The position numbers and the translations under genes are program-made. A stretch of DNA of 64,000 nucleotides from Rhynchopus sp. YZ270_cl-10 (Eukaryota; Euglenozoa; Diplonemea; Diplonemida; Diplonemidae): positions 310,001 to 374,000 of the forward strand of contig OZ037859.1 of NCBI GenBank assembly GCA_964035575.1. The letters run 5' to 3'. Below are positions 19,615 through 31,100 of this stretch, piece by piece. Positions within the stretch are counted from its first letter, which is position 1, and every line of letters starts with the position of its first letter. The notes under the pieces were generated by a model. That model saw nothing but the letters and a program-made list of their open reading frames with translations, did not search any database and was not told where the DNA came from.

Positions 19615-21014
19615 ACAAAAACCAAAAAAAACCAAAAAGCACTACCATTTTCTGCTTCAAAGGGCTAACGACGCATATAACACGCCTAAAACATGAGGCA
19701 AGAAAGAGAAATGCAAAAAAAGGTGTTTTGAATATGCTTAAACGTTTCCAAAGGAACACTGCCACGGAGGCGGTACACGATGGAGGCGTTTTTTTTCAAA
19801 AAAAAAAGTTGGTAAATGACGTAAACATCATGTCGAGTCGTCTAACATTTTCTTTGGTTGAGGTATAGACGGGAATGTGTCCGGGCACTGCATTTTTTTT
19901 GAGGGAATACTTATGAAATCTTTTCATTAATATTTCCCCTTTTTCATCTAACACAAAAGAGAAAGAAAACACACACACACACACTGGGGCAGCAGCTCCG
20001 GAATGCCAAGACTAGATACCTTGGCATGATGACGGACCCAGGTGAGTGACGACACCTCCCCTTCAGCGAGTTGGGCATCGCAGGGTCCGCTCAGGACCCC
20101 GTGCCCCCGACGGTAAATGATAAAAAAAACAAATTACTTCTAAAGCGCGCACCACGGATAGACTGCTCCCCACTCATCGGGCCTAGAACCCACCTGCATG
20201 CAGGTCCTTTCGAGGTACATCCCTGGTAAACTGGATGACCGACAGTTGGTCTCTCAGGCAAAACTTATTTCATACTACACTCGGGGGATGGTCGGGGGCA
20301 TCTATCCGGGGCGTTGATTGTGGCTAATCCTTGCAAGTGCGGCCTTGATTTAATTAACACGAAATACCCTAGGTAACTTGGTCTGAAACACACACACACA
20401 CTTTGGGGCAATATTCTGCAAGAATTTCCCCTATGAGTCATCAAACACACACACGAATGTGTCACACCGTGGCATAGAGCAGATACACTAAAGGGAGCAT
20501 CTGCATGGCATATATGGGTGTATGTACCCAAAAAAATACAAAAAAAAAACATCGCAAAAAGGAGGTTGACGACGCTGTCAACTTTAAGTATTCCTCCAAT
20601 AGAATCTCCTGAAACATGACGGAAAATGGACATGGCAGGAGAGGTATATCAGCAAAAAAAAAATACCGCAAAAAAAGAAACAACAAATCACTGCTGCTGA
20701 AAAAAGGGGGGGAATAAAATAAAAGTTTATAAAATGGGTCCAAGCCTGGTTGTTTTAGAATAAAATGGGATGTTGGAAGTACAAAAAAAAAAGCCTGCAC
20801 CGACGCGCCTCTGATCTCAAAAACAGTGCAACCGGGGGGATGTGCAGACCATGTATCCACCCCCATCCCTTTTTGTGTGTGTTGATTTTTCATTTTTTTT
20901 GATAATCTGTTTAGTGTAGCCATGCAGACAGTTTTTCACTATCATTTTAGTGAGAGCCAAAAAATATGGGTATTTTGTTTCCCCCGTTAAAGCAAAAAAA
21001 GAAAGAAATTTTGA

Positions 21015-21044
21015 AAGATGAATGTGTCTCTCTTGCACACATCT
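21015..21044 (+). repeat. H2 hairpin repeat
   Basis: AAGATGAATGTGTCTCTCTT then GCACACATCT; outer and inner stems pair. Confidence 0.65.
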
Positions 21045-21054
21045 ACAGTGGATC

Positions 21055-21083
21055 CGATGCTCCTAAGCTTAGCTTAGTCATCT
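21055..21083 (+). repeat. H1 hairpin repeat
   Basis: GATG pairs with CATC and CTAAGC with GCTTAG around a very short loop. It follows an H2 copy by 10 nt. Confidence 0.65.
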
Positions 21084-21153
21084 GATATTCAGAGGGCGTA
21101 ATCGTAAAAGGCTTCTTCTGCCCTTGGTTGGGCGAAGGGGAAGGGTTAATTTC

Positions 21154-21195
21154 TAGTGCACACACCCGACTCCACGGATGCAGGCACACAGTACC
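21154..21195 (+). repeat. H3-like repeat, diverged
   Basis: AGTGCACACACCCGACTCCA then CGGATGCAGGCACACAG. Confidence 0.4.
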
Positions 21196-21218
21196 CCACA
21201 TAACAAGAGATGTAAAAT

Positions 21219-21270
21219 TTGACTTGAAATACAAAAAAAACCCCACAGTGGACCTTACACTGTGTACCTA
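21219..21270 (+). repeat. H5 repeat, interrupted
   Basis: GACTTGAAATACAAA, an inserted CACAGTGGACC block, then ACACTGTGTACCTAA. Confidence 0.45.
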
Positions 21271-21293
21271 ACAATGTATTTTTTTAAAAAAAT

Positions 21294-21323
21294 AAGATGG
21301 ACCTAAGCTCTGTTAGGCATCTT
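21294..21323 (+). repeat. H1 hairpin repeat
   Basis: AAGATG pairs with CATCTT and CCTAA with TTAGG, loop GCTCTG. Both stems perfect, with inner stem sequence shifted relative to the type copy. Confidence 0.7.
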
Positions 21324-22649
21324 AGGAGGGAAGCTAAGAAAAAAAAAACGCCAAGAAGAAAAGAGCTAAGCGGCAGAATATACACTCTGCCGTTGCAAAA
21401 AGTTGGCAGTGACAAAAACGCCTCTCTGGTGGGGGCGCAATCAACACTCAAAGAATAAGATTCGGTGAATTTCCACCGCAGCAGGGGAGTCGGGTGGTAC
21501 CTTTTAGCGGCACCCGACACTGCAGCATCGTTACAAAAAATAAAAATAAAATGAACATCAGTTTTTGTAAAGGTGCCATAAGCCTTAAGCCTTCTACATC
21601 GAAAAATGACACATTTGAAAGACAAGTGGAGGCCAAAGGGCACACTCTTCAAATACACTTTTGATTGTCTGAAATATCTGTTCAAAAAAAGGGGGGTAGT
21701 GAGTGGCTTCTGGCAGCAACGCTTTGAACGCCTTCTGCGGACAGCCATACCCTTGTGTTGCGTTTACTGTTTTTTGTTGAAAAAATTGAGATTACAAAAA
21801 AGACATCCGATGGATGAACTTCCATTGTACTTTTTTTTTTTTTTTTTTGGGGGGGGGGGGGCGAGGGAATACAAGACTGGCACAATATCAGGGGGGGGAC
21901 AATGTATGTGTTTTTTTTTTTTTAATTTAGTTCACCCGCTTCCAGGATTCAGGGTTTTCTGTCCTATTACATCCTGGCGCCCATGCACAAAACACGATAC
22001 GGCGAAGTGGGGAAAGACTAATCGGATTGGGGTTCAAGAAAAATGCATTAAAGTGAAGGGGAAAAGCTGTGATTATTTTTAAACGGCAAGAGAGGGGGGT
22101 GATAAAGAAAAATTTTTTTTCCTCCGCTGTTCAGAAGAACCGGGTCTAGCTGGCGCTGCGTCCGGCAGCAATTTTTTTTTTTTTTGTTTTTTTTTTGTTT
22201 TCTTTCCTTATGAGAAACACATTGCCTTACAGGGACCTCTTTGCCGCCATTCAGTTTCTACCATCCAGGAACACTGCGTTATATTTTGGTTTTTTTTGAA
22301 AACTTGGTTGTATTAGTGTAGCCACCCTAGACATACTTGTCCCCCCATTATGGGGAGGGGTAAAATATGGGGAAAATATGGGGGAAATATGGGGGATTTC
22401 CCCCCCCCCATATTCCCCCATATTTTCCCCATATTTCCCCCATATTTTTTATGGGGGAATAGATGTACTGGTGTACTGGTGTACTGCTTCTGTACGTTAC
22501 TTACCTACCCACCCCTCCAACACAATTTTCGACGTTTCTCTGACGCATGAGGATTACATGGTTGTAAGTCCCTATAAGAAGGGCAAACCTGCTGACGTTT
22601 TGGTATGGGCAGAAAGAAGAGTAACATTATGAGTTCCTCTCAGACTCCC

Positions 22650-22799
22650 CTGTTTTGCCACCGGTGTCAGGCATCAACAGGCCTAACCGCCCAGATGGTT
22701 TCAACACAAAGCTTCACGACATCGGGCCTGCCGGTGCCATCGATAAGGCCCTCGACACAGACGGGTTAGCATTGCCCCTGCGTTTGACCTATAGCCCAC
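22650..22799 (+). other. Orphan open frame inside the element
   Basis: A base-balanced stretch with a plus-strand open frame of about 50 codons (includes GINRPNRPDGFNTKLHDIGP) that runs into the microsatellite. A pyrimidine-rich TCCTCTCAG just upstream looks like an acceptor. It may be a captured exon or a transposon-protein fragment. I do not recognise it. Confidence 0.3.
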
Positions 22800-23001
22800 T
22801 TACTAGTACACTAGTACACTAGTACACTAGTACACTAGTACACTAGTACACTAGTACACTAGTACACTAGTACACTAGTACACTAGTACACTAGTACACT
22901 AGTACACTAGTACACTAGTACACTAGTACACTAGTACACTAGTACACTAGTACACTAGTACACTAGTACACTAGTACACTATAGTACACTATAGTACACT
23001 A
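22800..23001. repeat. 8-bp microsatellite (ACTAGTAC)n
   Basis: Roughly 22 tandem copies of a self-complementary octamer, the last few altered to CTATAGTACA. Each unit is a palindrome, so the tract can form cruciforms. Confidence 0.95.
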
Positions 23002-23577
23002 GGAAAACACCCCCATATTTCCCCCATATTCCCCCATATTCCCCCATATTTGTGCAGTATTCCTGCTGTATTCCCCCCATATTTCCCCCATATTTGCCAC
23101 AAAAGTGTAGGGTACCAAAATATGGGGGAATAGGGCCTCCCCGTATTGGGGGGACAAGTATGCCTAGAGTGTGCTCCACTATACTACCGTTTTTTTGTGT
23201 GTTTGGTACCTCGAGTGTCTTTGCTGTGTCTTTTGAATGACACCACATATCCCAGACCTGATACAAACGAAACATATCATAACACTGAACAATACGAAAA
23301 CCAACCCTGCATTTTTTTTTGTGGGGTGGAGCTCTGAACGAAAATAAACAAAGCACAAAAGAGTAACGTAACCTCATGCATTACCCAACCCCACCAAGAA
23401 CAATAAAGCAGCGCCTTGAGACAACAAAAGATAAACGTTAAAAAACGCAAATACCCCCGCAAACTCACGTAGAATCCGGGTTATCGAACCAGGTATCTTT
23501 GATATTATCCACACAATATATGGCGAAAAGATCCTTCATAAAATAATGCAAATTTGCGCGGAGAAGGAAATATCGCA

Positions 23578-24560
23578 TCACTCATGTCGCAAAGCCATGT
23601 GTATGTCCCTCATATGGTTTGAAAGGTGCTGCAAGCCCATGGCCGCACGGACGTGGCCAGGCTCGTTGGAGATGGTTGTGGTGACGACGGAGTACTTTCG
23701 CTTTGCGTTCTCTCCTGTGAAGAGGGGTGCGACGAGGCAGCGCTCCAGGTCCTGTATCGAGAGAATGTGCTGCTGGTCACTCTTCGTCCCAAGGATAAGG
23801 ATCGGCTTTGGCACACCCATGTGAAAGGAGTCTTCGTTGGTGACGACCTCCGCCAGCCACCCCCGCGCGTCCTCGAGTTGCTCCTGATTGCTGGTCAGGT
23901 CCACTGCAAAGATGATCCCAAAGCATCCACGCATCGTTTCTGAGGTGAGTTAAAATTCGCATAATTTACGGGAAAAGCAGAAGGGCGAGGGCGAGGGGAT
24001 GTGGACATACCATCAATGTACTTTTCCCTGACATGCTTCTGTCCACCCATATCGAATATATGGAAGTTCACGCGAGGGCTGTGGTAATAGCGTTTTTGTT
24101 GTACACAATAATAATAAAAACCTATAGCCTTGACCACACTCTGACGCAGGGATAAAACCTGACCCAAACCTATCTCACCCGGGCCGGGAGGTATTATTCA
24201 AATTTTCAAATTTTCAGAAAACACATACGCGAACTTCGTGCCTGGTGTCACATAGAGGGTTTCCTCTACGACAGTATCCGTCTCTGCCGGCTCGACAGCA
24301 GGCTCTGGGCCCTGCATGAGGGTGTACAGGAGGTGCGACTTGCCTGATTCCTCGAGACCTGTAAGAAGCACTTTGTATGTGAGCACTTGCCCTGCGTCGA
24401 ACATGCGTGTAGGGTTCTTACGCTTTGCCTCCACGTCAACGTAGTAGTCTTGCAGCCTCTCTTCAAGATCATAGTGCGGGAGCGACACCTGCCCGCACTT
24501 CGGCGTCCCAGTGAAGATGATCTCCGGAGCACGCCCCCCTGTTGAGCTCCCACAGCCCAT
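23578..24560 (-). CDS. Arf/G-alpha-like small GTPase, three exons
   Basis: Exons 24229-24560, 24011-24078 and 23578-23939 join in frame through introns of 150 and 71 bp, both with GTATGT donors and CACAG or CCTCAG acceptors. Motifs in order: MGCGSS (Gly2, N-myristoylation signal, Cys3 possible palmitoylation), P-loop GLEESGKS, switch II FDMGGQKHVREKY, FAVDL, and GTKSD in place of NKxD. The Asp-x-Gly-Gly-Gln motif places it near Arf, Arl and G-alpha proteins that act at membranes. There is no G-alpha helical insert. At about 230 residues it has a longer N-terminus than Arf. I start at 24560 because the in-frame extension upstream is low-complexity and this ATG gives the lipidation motif. Confidence 0.85.
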
Positions 24561-24977
24561 GGTGGAAGGAGAGACGAGAGGAGAAGAGCGGAGAGAGGGA
24601 GGTCGCTTTTGCCGCAGCAATCCTTTCCCCGAACTATTATGCGAACCACACGATGGGGTGTTGTGTTGGTGTTGTGTTTCCTTCCCGCGGGCGGGGTGTG
24701 GTTGTTGTGTATACTCTGTAGGTATGACGTAGATTTTGGATGTGTGAATATGGGGGCAAGGTGAGGGTGTGCAAAGGGGGAATTTATATAACAAAATATC
24801 TCTTTATGGTTTCAGTTGCATGTGCAGCCACACAACGCTTGAGACGCCCTTCAGGCGACCCCCTCACCGAGAATGGAGGCGGTTGTCGTGTCTTGTCATG
24901 TGTCTACAATTGCCTACCGTCAGCCTACTGAATATTGAATATTGCGCTTCGTTTTGCTCGAAAGTGCCGGCATTGGT
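24561..24977. other. Intergenic
   Basis: Promoter side of the GTPase gene. Pyrimidine-rich on the minus strand just before the ATG. I see no gene or repeat. Confidence 0.5.
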
Positions 24978-25330
24978 CATTGTTGTTCACTGTCCGCTCT
25001 GGGTTGCCCCTCTGCGTGTACGCCCACCCTTTCCTTCAGAGGTATGCGGACAGCAACCCTTTGCCACCCTTTTGCATTGTACAGGCGCTGCAGGGCCTGG
25101 AGAAAAAGCGGGGAACATCAAAACACCTTTGCTTCAATGCATTTTTATTTTGTGTTCTTCCACATCAGTGTCCATCAAAACTCCTCTAGGACGGAACAGA
25201 TCACAAGAGCATACACCAGTCTCCTTTGCACACGAAGTAAGGTGCGCAGACACCTCTTGCATACGCTACCTTCTCCACACTGCCGTGGTACTAACCCACT
25301 ATCCTTTGCTACCAAAGCTGCCACTATGGG
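24978..25330 (-). other. Possible extra exons downstream of the acidic-protein gene
   Basis: Two coding-like minus-strand blocks. 25175-25330 opens after an acceptor-like GACGCAG (PIVAALVAKDSGLVPRQCGE...). 24978-25096 opens after TTTCTCCAG (ALQRLYNAKGWQRVAVRIPL...) and ends in a stop. They could be exons of a separate gene or alternative 3' exons of the gene at 25385-25880. I cannot fix the donors. Confidence 0.35.
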
Positions 25331-25384
25331 CTGCGTCAAGCCATAGGGAAAACACCCTGCATACGATCAAAAGGCATCACCACT

Positions 25385-25880
25385 TCAATCGGTATCCCCG
25401 TCAACAAACTCCAGGGCAAACGTCCCGCCAAGTCGCTCAAAGACAAAATTGTGCTGTGTTGTGATGTTGTTTTTTTCATACAGTTTTGGGGGTGCGTCAT
25501 ACCTTATCAGAGTCGTATATGACACAGCAGGGGACGGTGTCGTCGGCATTGACGTCTTCGTCAGCGTTTATACTCTCATGGAGTGCTTCGGAGAACTCCG
25601 CTGCAACGTCGCGTGGGACGAACTGTTTGTCCGAGCAGAACGTACCCGACACACGCTGCCGCTTGAAGCTCCGTTTCGCTTCCTCGTCGTCCGCGTCGTT
25701 GTCCTCACCCCGCTGCTTGGCCCTCGCCTTCATCCCAATGAGCTCCACATCCTCCGACCCCTGCTCGGGCATCAGCATCACACACGAATCGGACTCCCCC
25801 TCACACACCCTCTCCAGGTGTACTGGCAGCGAGTCTGCCTCCTCCAGCTCCACTCTCGGGAGGGCTGCAAAGAGTGGCAT
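25385..25880 (-). CDS. Small acidic protein, two exons
   Basis: Exon 1 25503-25880 and exon 2 25385-25453 flank a 49-bp intron with GTATGA donor and CAACACAG acceptor. The spliced product is about 148 residues. It is Asp/Glu-rich, with a basic patch (EEAKRSFKRQR) that could act as a nuclear localisation signal. The spliced C-terminus CVIYDSDKHNFVFERLGGTF faintly resembles the conserved region of ELL-associated (EAF) transcription factors (hydrophobic-D-x-FVLE-L), which is only a hint. An AG (CCACAG) lies 17 nt before the ATG. Unspliced, the frame would end one codon into the intron. Confidence 0.6.
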
Positions 25881-26219
25881 AGTGTGTGTGTTGTGTCTGT
25901 GGGGTGGTTGGTCGTGTTGGGGTGAGGATGTGAGGATGAGGATGTGAAGTGTGAGGGTCTGTTCTGTTAGAGTTCGTCCGAGTACCCACCCGTAAGGGAC
26001 ACGAAGGGATGGTTATATTGCTTGAAGATTGTGTTTGGGGAGAAAGGGTGAGAACATGCTTGGTGCAAGCCTGTATGCTCATAGCTACGGCGCTGTCGAC
26101 GAAGGCCAATGCGAGAACCAGTGTCTTTGCAAGGGAGGGCACCACTGTGACGCAGTGTACAGACAACGAGCCGTCGTGCAAGGGAGGAGGAAGGCGCAAG
26201 GACTCCGCGACACCAGAGC
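25881..26219. other. Intergenic before the tandem array
   Basis: GT-rich leader DNA and about 200 bp of unique sequence up to the first repeat-unit boundary. No gene seen. Confidence 0.5.
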
Positions 26220-28172
26220 CCCGCCTCACTGCTCCAACTCCATAATTCACAGGAACGCAGAGATGTCGAACAACGCTCTGCCAGCATGACGACATCCTCC
26301 ACCTCAAGTTCGTCGTAGGAGCCAAGAACGGGGCGACCTTCCCGTCTGCTATACCGCCACCCTGTCAGGTCCCAGAAGGAAGCAGGACAACAGACACCTT
26401 CTGTCTGCAGGATATTGCGTTGAGCCGCTCCCGTGTCATGGAGTTCATGTCAAGAATAAGGGAGGAGGGGAAGCTATGTTTTATGTCCACAAAAACTGGC
26501 ATGAAAGAAAATTTTGCAAAGATGAAACCGAAACGGTCACCTCAGCAAAAAAAAAAGCAAGCAACTAATCACGCATAGTTACCCGCATGAAAGGGTTTAA
26601 AAACAAATCACAGAAAGGACAAAGTAGTGAGCGTACTGTGCAGGTAACGTACGCTTGCGAAGGTAAGGGGGTGAGGGGGGTAGTGAGCTCGAGGGCACAC
26701 CACAGAGGTACAAAGAAACTGAGGGCAGATCACGGTTTTGGATTCTCGAGAGGAAGAAAACAAACCTCTCCTTGGCCCCCTTTTGTCTACACATGTGGCC
26801 ACTTCACGAGGGAATGCCTTGTGGGTAGAACGTACTGTATCTAAGAAGTCCCAAAAAGGACTGAGCCACAAGGGGTCAACTTCTTTTCTCTTTAGAAACA
26901 ATGACAAATAAGATGGCCATGTTGTCCAATGGTGCCTAACATCAGCTTTCCATTTGCAAAAGAATTTATTTTCTCTCCAAAGGGAGATATTGCCAAAGAA
27001 AAGAAAGAGGGAAAAAAGTTCAAAAAATAATCCCAACGGTCTTTAAAAATGTTCTTGGGGAATAAATACAAGAAAAAGGTTGTGTTGAAAGTGCTTCGGG
27101 GGACCAATGAGGAATATCTTTTCTTTTTCACAGACATGCGCTAAAATCACATGCCAAATGACACTGTCGTTACTGTCGTTCAACACTCAAAAAGGCAGAG
27201 TGTGCTTGCACGACAGTGCACCTTTGCCCATAAGAGATAGTAGCAGTCATGGCGTAAAAGATGACTCTGGCCCGTTTCTTCTTTGCGATGAAGATGTTAC
27301 GTAATTCCACTTTGGGAACCAAGGGGAAGGAGGAAGGTGTTGAACGCGAACTGCTCGCTAAAGTTGCCTCTCTGCAGTTGGGGGGGGTCCATCAAATTGC
27401 TCAAGAAAACCATCAAAAAAATCGATGAAATCCTTCTTGGAACAAGGACAGACCTGCACAAAATCGGGGAATGTAAGGAGCACTCCCCCCCGAAAAAGAC
27501 GGGGGGTGAAACGCACCTATCCCAGGGGATGTGCACAACATGCGTATCTAGCTGATCTCTAGCCCCAGCTCTCTCGACTGTGTAGCCTTCGACATTAAAC
27601 AATCGCACCTGAGTCAACAAATGGTTCATTTATATGACATTCAGGTGGTTAACCCATTCTATAGTGCACTATTCATTGGAAACAAGGAAACCCTGTATTT
27701 TGAATAGAATCGAAAGAAAGCTATATTTTGCTACACAGAACGAGGTTGCTGAGTTTATTGAGAACACGTTCAACAAAAAAAATGGGGAAAAATGGTGAGA
27801 GGAAAAAGACTGAGGGGGATGGAGTCAAGTGGAAACCTTTCATTAAACTTGTAGTGGCAGAGTTCCGCAATGAAGCGCCTACCAAAATGTCAGCTGCAAG
27901 GTTCAAGGAGGAGGGGAGGGATAACAGAGGGCACGTACTTTGCCTTCTCTAAACACAGACGTGCTGGCGTCACTGCAAAAACAGCACGATTCTCCTAGTA
28001 CGTTTCTATGACATAGACAAGAAAATCACCGTTTCTAACCGGAATGCCAGTATCAAAGCAATCAAAACAAAATCAAAAAAAACTCACTCCAAGTTTCAAA
28101 TCCCAAGCTGGATTTGGACTGGAGACAAGAGAAACACCAACACCGACACTCGTAAGAAAATTCAAACTTCCA
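26220..28172. other. Array spacer with degenerate coding-like DNA
   Basis: The 1.9-kb spacer of each unit has no intact gene. On the plus strand, between about 27040 and 28196, several stretches have coding-like texture (for example KKVVLKVLRGTNEEYLFFF and PFIKLVVAEFRNEAPTKMSA). The source family is not recognisable; it looks like a broken old gene or element copied along with the array. Confidence 0.4.
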
Positions 28173-31100
28173 TCACACCGAGCCACACTCCCTCATAGGA
28201 GCGGACTCAGAGCCGAGCATGCTGGGAGAGAGGTCCTCCATCTGTCCAATGAAGAGCTCGTTCTCAGCCTGCTGGCGCTGCTTGCGCTGGAAGAGAACAA
28301 ACGCCACAAGCCCACCCATGCACAGCGCTCCGAGAGATCCGATCACCGCGAAGAGCCATCCCATGCCCGAGTCGCTGCCCTCGCTGCTCTCCTCAGGCTT
28401 GTCGCTTGCGCCTGTGACCGCAATCGGCATCGTGCTGCCAACAGGCACAGTCATCCCACCCGAGTTGTCCGCAAGCTTCCCGCTGCCCACAGACTCCTCC
28501 ATCTCAGCAACAGACTGTCCAACCTGCTCATCAGTCCCCTCAACACGGTACTCAAAGTAGTACTTCTGGTCCGAGTCCCCAGACTGCAGCACCACAGCCG
28601 CGCGTGCATCAGAGGCACCGCTTGTAGACCAGCTCTTGTCGGCAACAACAGCATGCTCCTCGGCGTGGTTATCCTCGTTCCACGAGTGTGGGATCTCCAC
28701 ACGCCACTGGTCCGCCACGTCGGTAGGAGGCATCTGTCCGTCCTTCGTGTACGCAGCAATCAGCGTCACCACAAGGTTCTGGGGGTTCTGCGCCAACGTG
28801 GCGGAGCCTCTGAACAGCGTCATGCGGATCCTGCGCAGCACAGCCTTCGGGTTCTCAAAGATGTCCTCAATAGCGCCCTTGACGTCCTGCTTGATCTGCT
28901 TCCACACCTTCTTTGCAGCCTTCTTCAGTTCCTGCTTGTCGAGTGTCTTCTGCTCGTGCTTGTAGTCATCTGTGCACTTCGACCCAAAGGTGTTGCAGCA
29001 GTACGTTGCCTGCACAAGGTCCATCTTCTGTGCATCGCACGTCATTGTGCAGCCCTTCTGCATCACTCGGCAGCACCACTCACGCTCGTCGTCCTTCGGC
29101 GCACTGCAGTCTGCGAACTTCGGCTCCGGGCACATCACATTGCTGCTGTTGCAGCAGTCCGCCTTGAATACAGCGTCCACTGTCGCGCCCGACTTGTCTG
29201 CAGCCATGCACTTCTCACGCTTGTCCTGGACCACGGTGCAGCCCTGCTTCTTGTTCTCACAGCACCACAGGCGCTGTTCGTGTGTCCATGGCGCAAGGGT
29301 GCGTGCCTCGTCACAGGTGTAGTTCGTTGGTGCCCCACACGCCATCTCCGTGCACCCAACCTTCCCGCCGTTGCACCAGCACGTGTTGCAGTCCTTCTTG
29401 AAGCGCTCTCCCTCCTTCACAACCTCCCCGTTCTCCAGCGTGCACGACTTCACACACGCCATCTCCGTGCACATCAGATCCCCGTCCATGCAGGTGCAGG
29501 TGTTGCAGTCCACAGCCGTGATCTCGTTGTGCTTCAGCGTCTTTCCGTTGTCCATCTTGCAGCTCTTCTCCTTCGTAGGGGGGCAGTACATCTGAGTGCA
29601 CATCAGCATCCCGTTCGAGCACCTGCACGTGTTGCAGTCCACCTTCCCGCTGGTGCCGTGCTTGATCATGCCCGTTGAGGTCTTGCAGTCCTCACCGTCC
29701 ACTGGCGGCTTCGTGTCGTTCTGGGCAGGCTTCACACACTTGTGGGTGCATGCACAGTCGTCTGCCTCACACACAAGACCAGCGTCACACTTCGCAACTT
29801 GGCAAGGGGCAGCGAAGCACTGTGCGCAAGCCGGCTTGTCAGTCGGTGCAGGACATGCCATCTTTGTGCACATCAGCATCCCGTTCGAGCACGTGCAGTT
29901 GTTGCAGTCCATACGTACAACGGCACCGTCCTTGACCAGTTCTCCTGACGCTGTCTTGCACTCCTTTGCGGGCAGGTCTGTTGGCTTCGGGATGTCTTCC
30001 TTGACGCACTGATGGCTGCAACCTCCACACCCGCTCGACACGCACTTGTAGTTGTCCTCGCACTTGGCTGTCTTGCAAGCGTCGCAGTCAGACAGAGGAC
30101 CGAAGTCGCCACACTCACACTTCGCAGGGTTGTAGCACCAGCCAGCCAGAGCAATGCACATCTTCGACTCGTTGTACGGGGTGCAAGTTGCAGGTGTTGG
30201 TGGCTTCGTGTCGTTCTGGGCAGGCTTCACACACTTGTGGGTGCATGCACAGTCGTCTGCCTCACACACAAGACCAGCGTCACACTTCGCAACCTGGCAA
30301 GGGGCAACGAAGCACTGTGGGCAAGCCGGCTTGTCAGTCGGTGTCGGTGGCTTCGTGTCGTTCTTGGAAGGCTGCACACAGTAAGCGTTTCCAGCGGCAT
30401 CCACCTCACATCCCATCGAGCAGCGCAGGGTTGCGCAGGGGTGCACGGTGGGCGCAGTCGTGTTCATCGGTGCAGGCTTCACACACTTGTGGGTGCATGC
30501 ACAGTCGTCAGCCTCACACACAAGACCAGCGTCACACTTCGCAACCTGGCAAGGGGCAGCGAAACACTGTGGGCAAGCCGGCTTGTCTGTGGGCTTGTCA
30601 GTCGGTGCAGGGCACGCCATCTTTGTGCACATCAGCATCCCGTTCGAGCACGTGCAGTTGTTGCAGTCCATACGCACAACGGCACCGTCCTTGACCAGTT
30701 CTCCTGACGCTGTCTTGCACTCCTTTGCGGGCAGGTCTGTTGGCTTCGGGATGTCTTCCTTGACGCACTCGAAGTTGCAGCCGCCGCAGTAGTTCTCTTT
30801 GCATGTGAAGCCAGGCGCGCAGTCGGCAAGGTTGCACGGGTTCTCCTTGCAACGCACCTGAAGACAGGGTGCAGGGGCAGTCGTGTTCTGCACTGGTGTG
30901 GGTTTGTCGGTGGGCTTCTGGCACTTTCCGGGAAGGTCGCAGGTCGGGTCCGCACACGGGCACTCGAGACCCTCCTCACAGCGGTCGGTAGCACACGGCA
31001 GGGTGAAGCCGTTGCAGCTTGCACCCACACCAACACGCTTCACACACTCACGCACAGCGAAGTCCGCGCACTCCAGGAACGCGTTTGTGGTCGGAAGGAC

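Larger units (their letters stand above)
22299..23190. mobile_element. Non-autonomous element with terminal inverted repeats
   Basis: The left end around 22322-22352 (CTAGACATACTTGTCCCCCC, ATTATGGGGAGG) is matched in inverse orientation at about 23137-23172 (GGGGGGACAAGTATGCCTAG). The outermost sequences are H6-like (TAGTGTAG left, CTCCACTATA right). Inside are ATGGGGG-type inverted repeats at both shoulders (22360-22450 and 23005-23150), an orphan open frame and the 8-bp microsatellite. No transposase is seen. Confidence 0.6.
11870..23577. other. Gene-poor repeat tract
   Basis: About 11.7 kb with no supportable protein gene. Open frames are short, lysine/phenylalanine-biased and change along A/T tracts. 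Contents I can name: the H-family repeats, foldback E3, a 34-bp inverted-repeat pair around a dispersed repeat (14713-15915), a terminal-inverted-repeat element with microsatellite (22299-23190) and several perfect small hairpins. A base-balanced island at 19985-20270 stands out from the A/T text. Confidence 0.7.

Noticed and set aside
24769-25464. Plus-strand open frame of 231 residues
   Set aside because: No domain, low protein-like quality, opposite to all real genes, and overlapping minus-strand coding-like blocks.
28044-29678. Plus-strand open frame of 544 residues opposite each Cys-rich gene (also 34604-36238, 41659-43293)
   Set aside because: It is the antisense of the Cys-rich gene, with the reversed codon pattern and no domain of its own; it persists because the sense codons exclude antisense stops.
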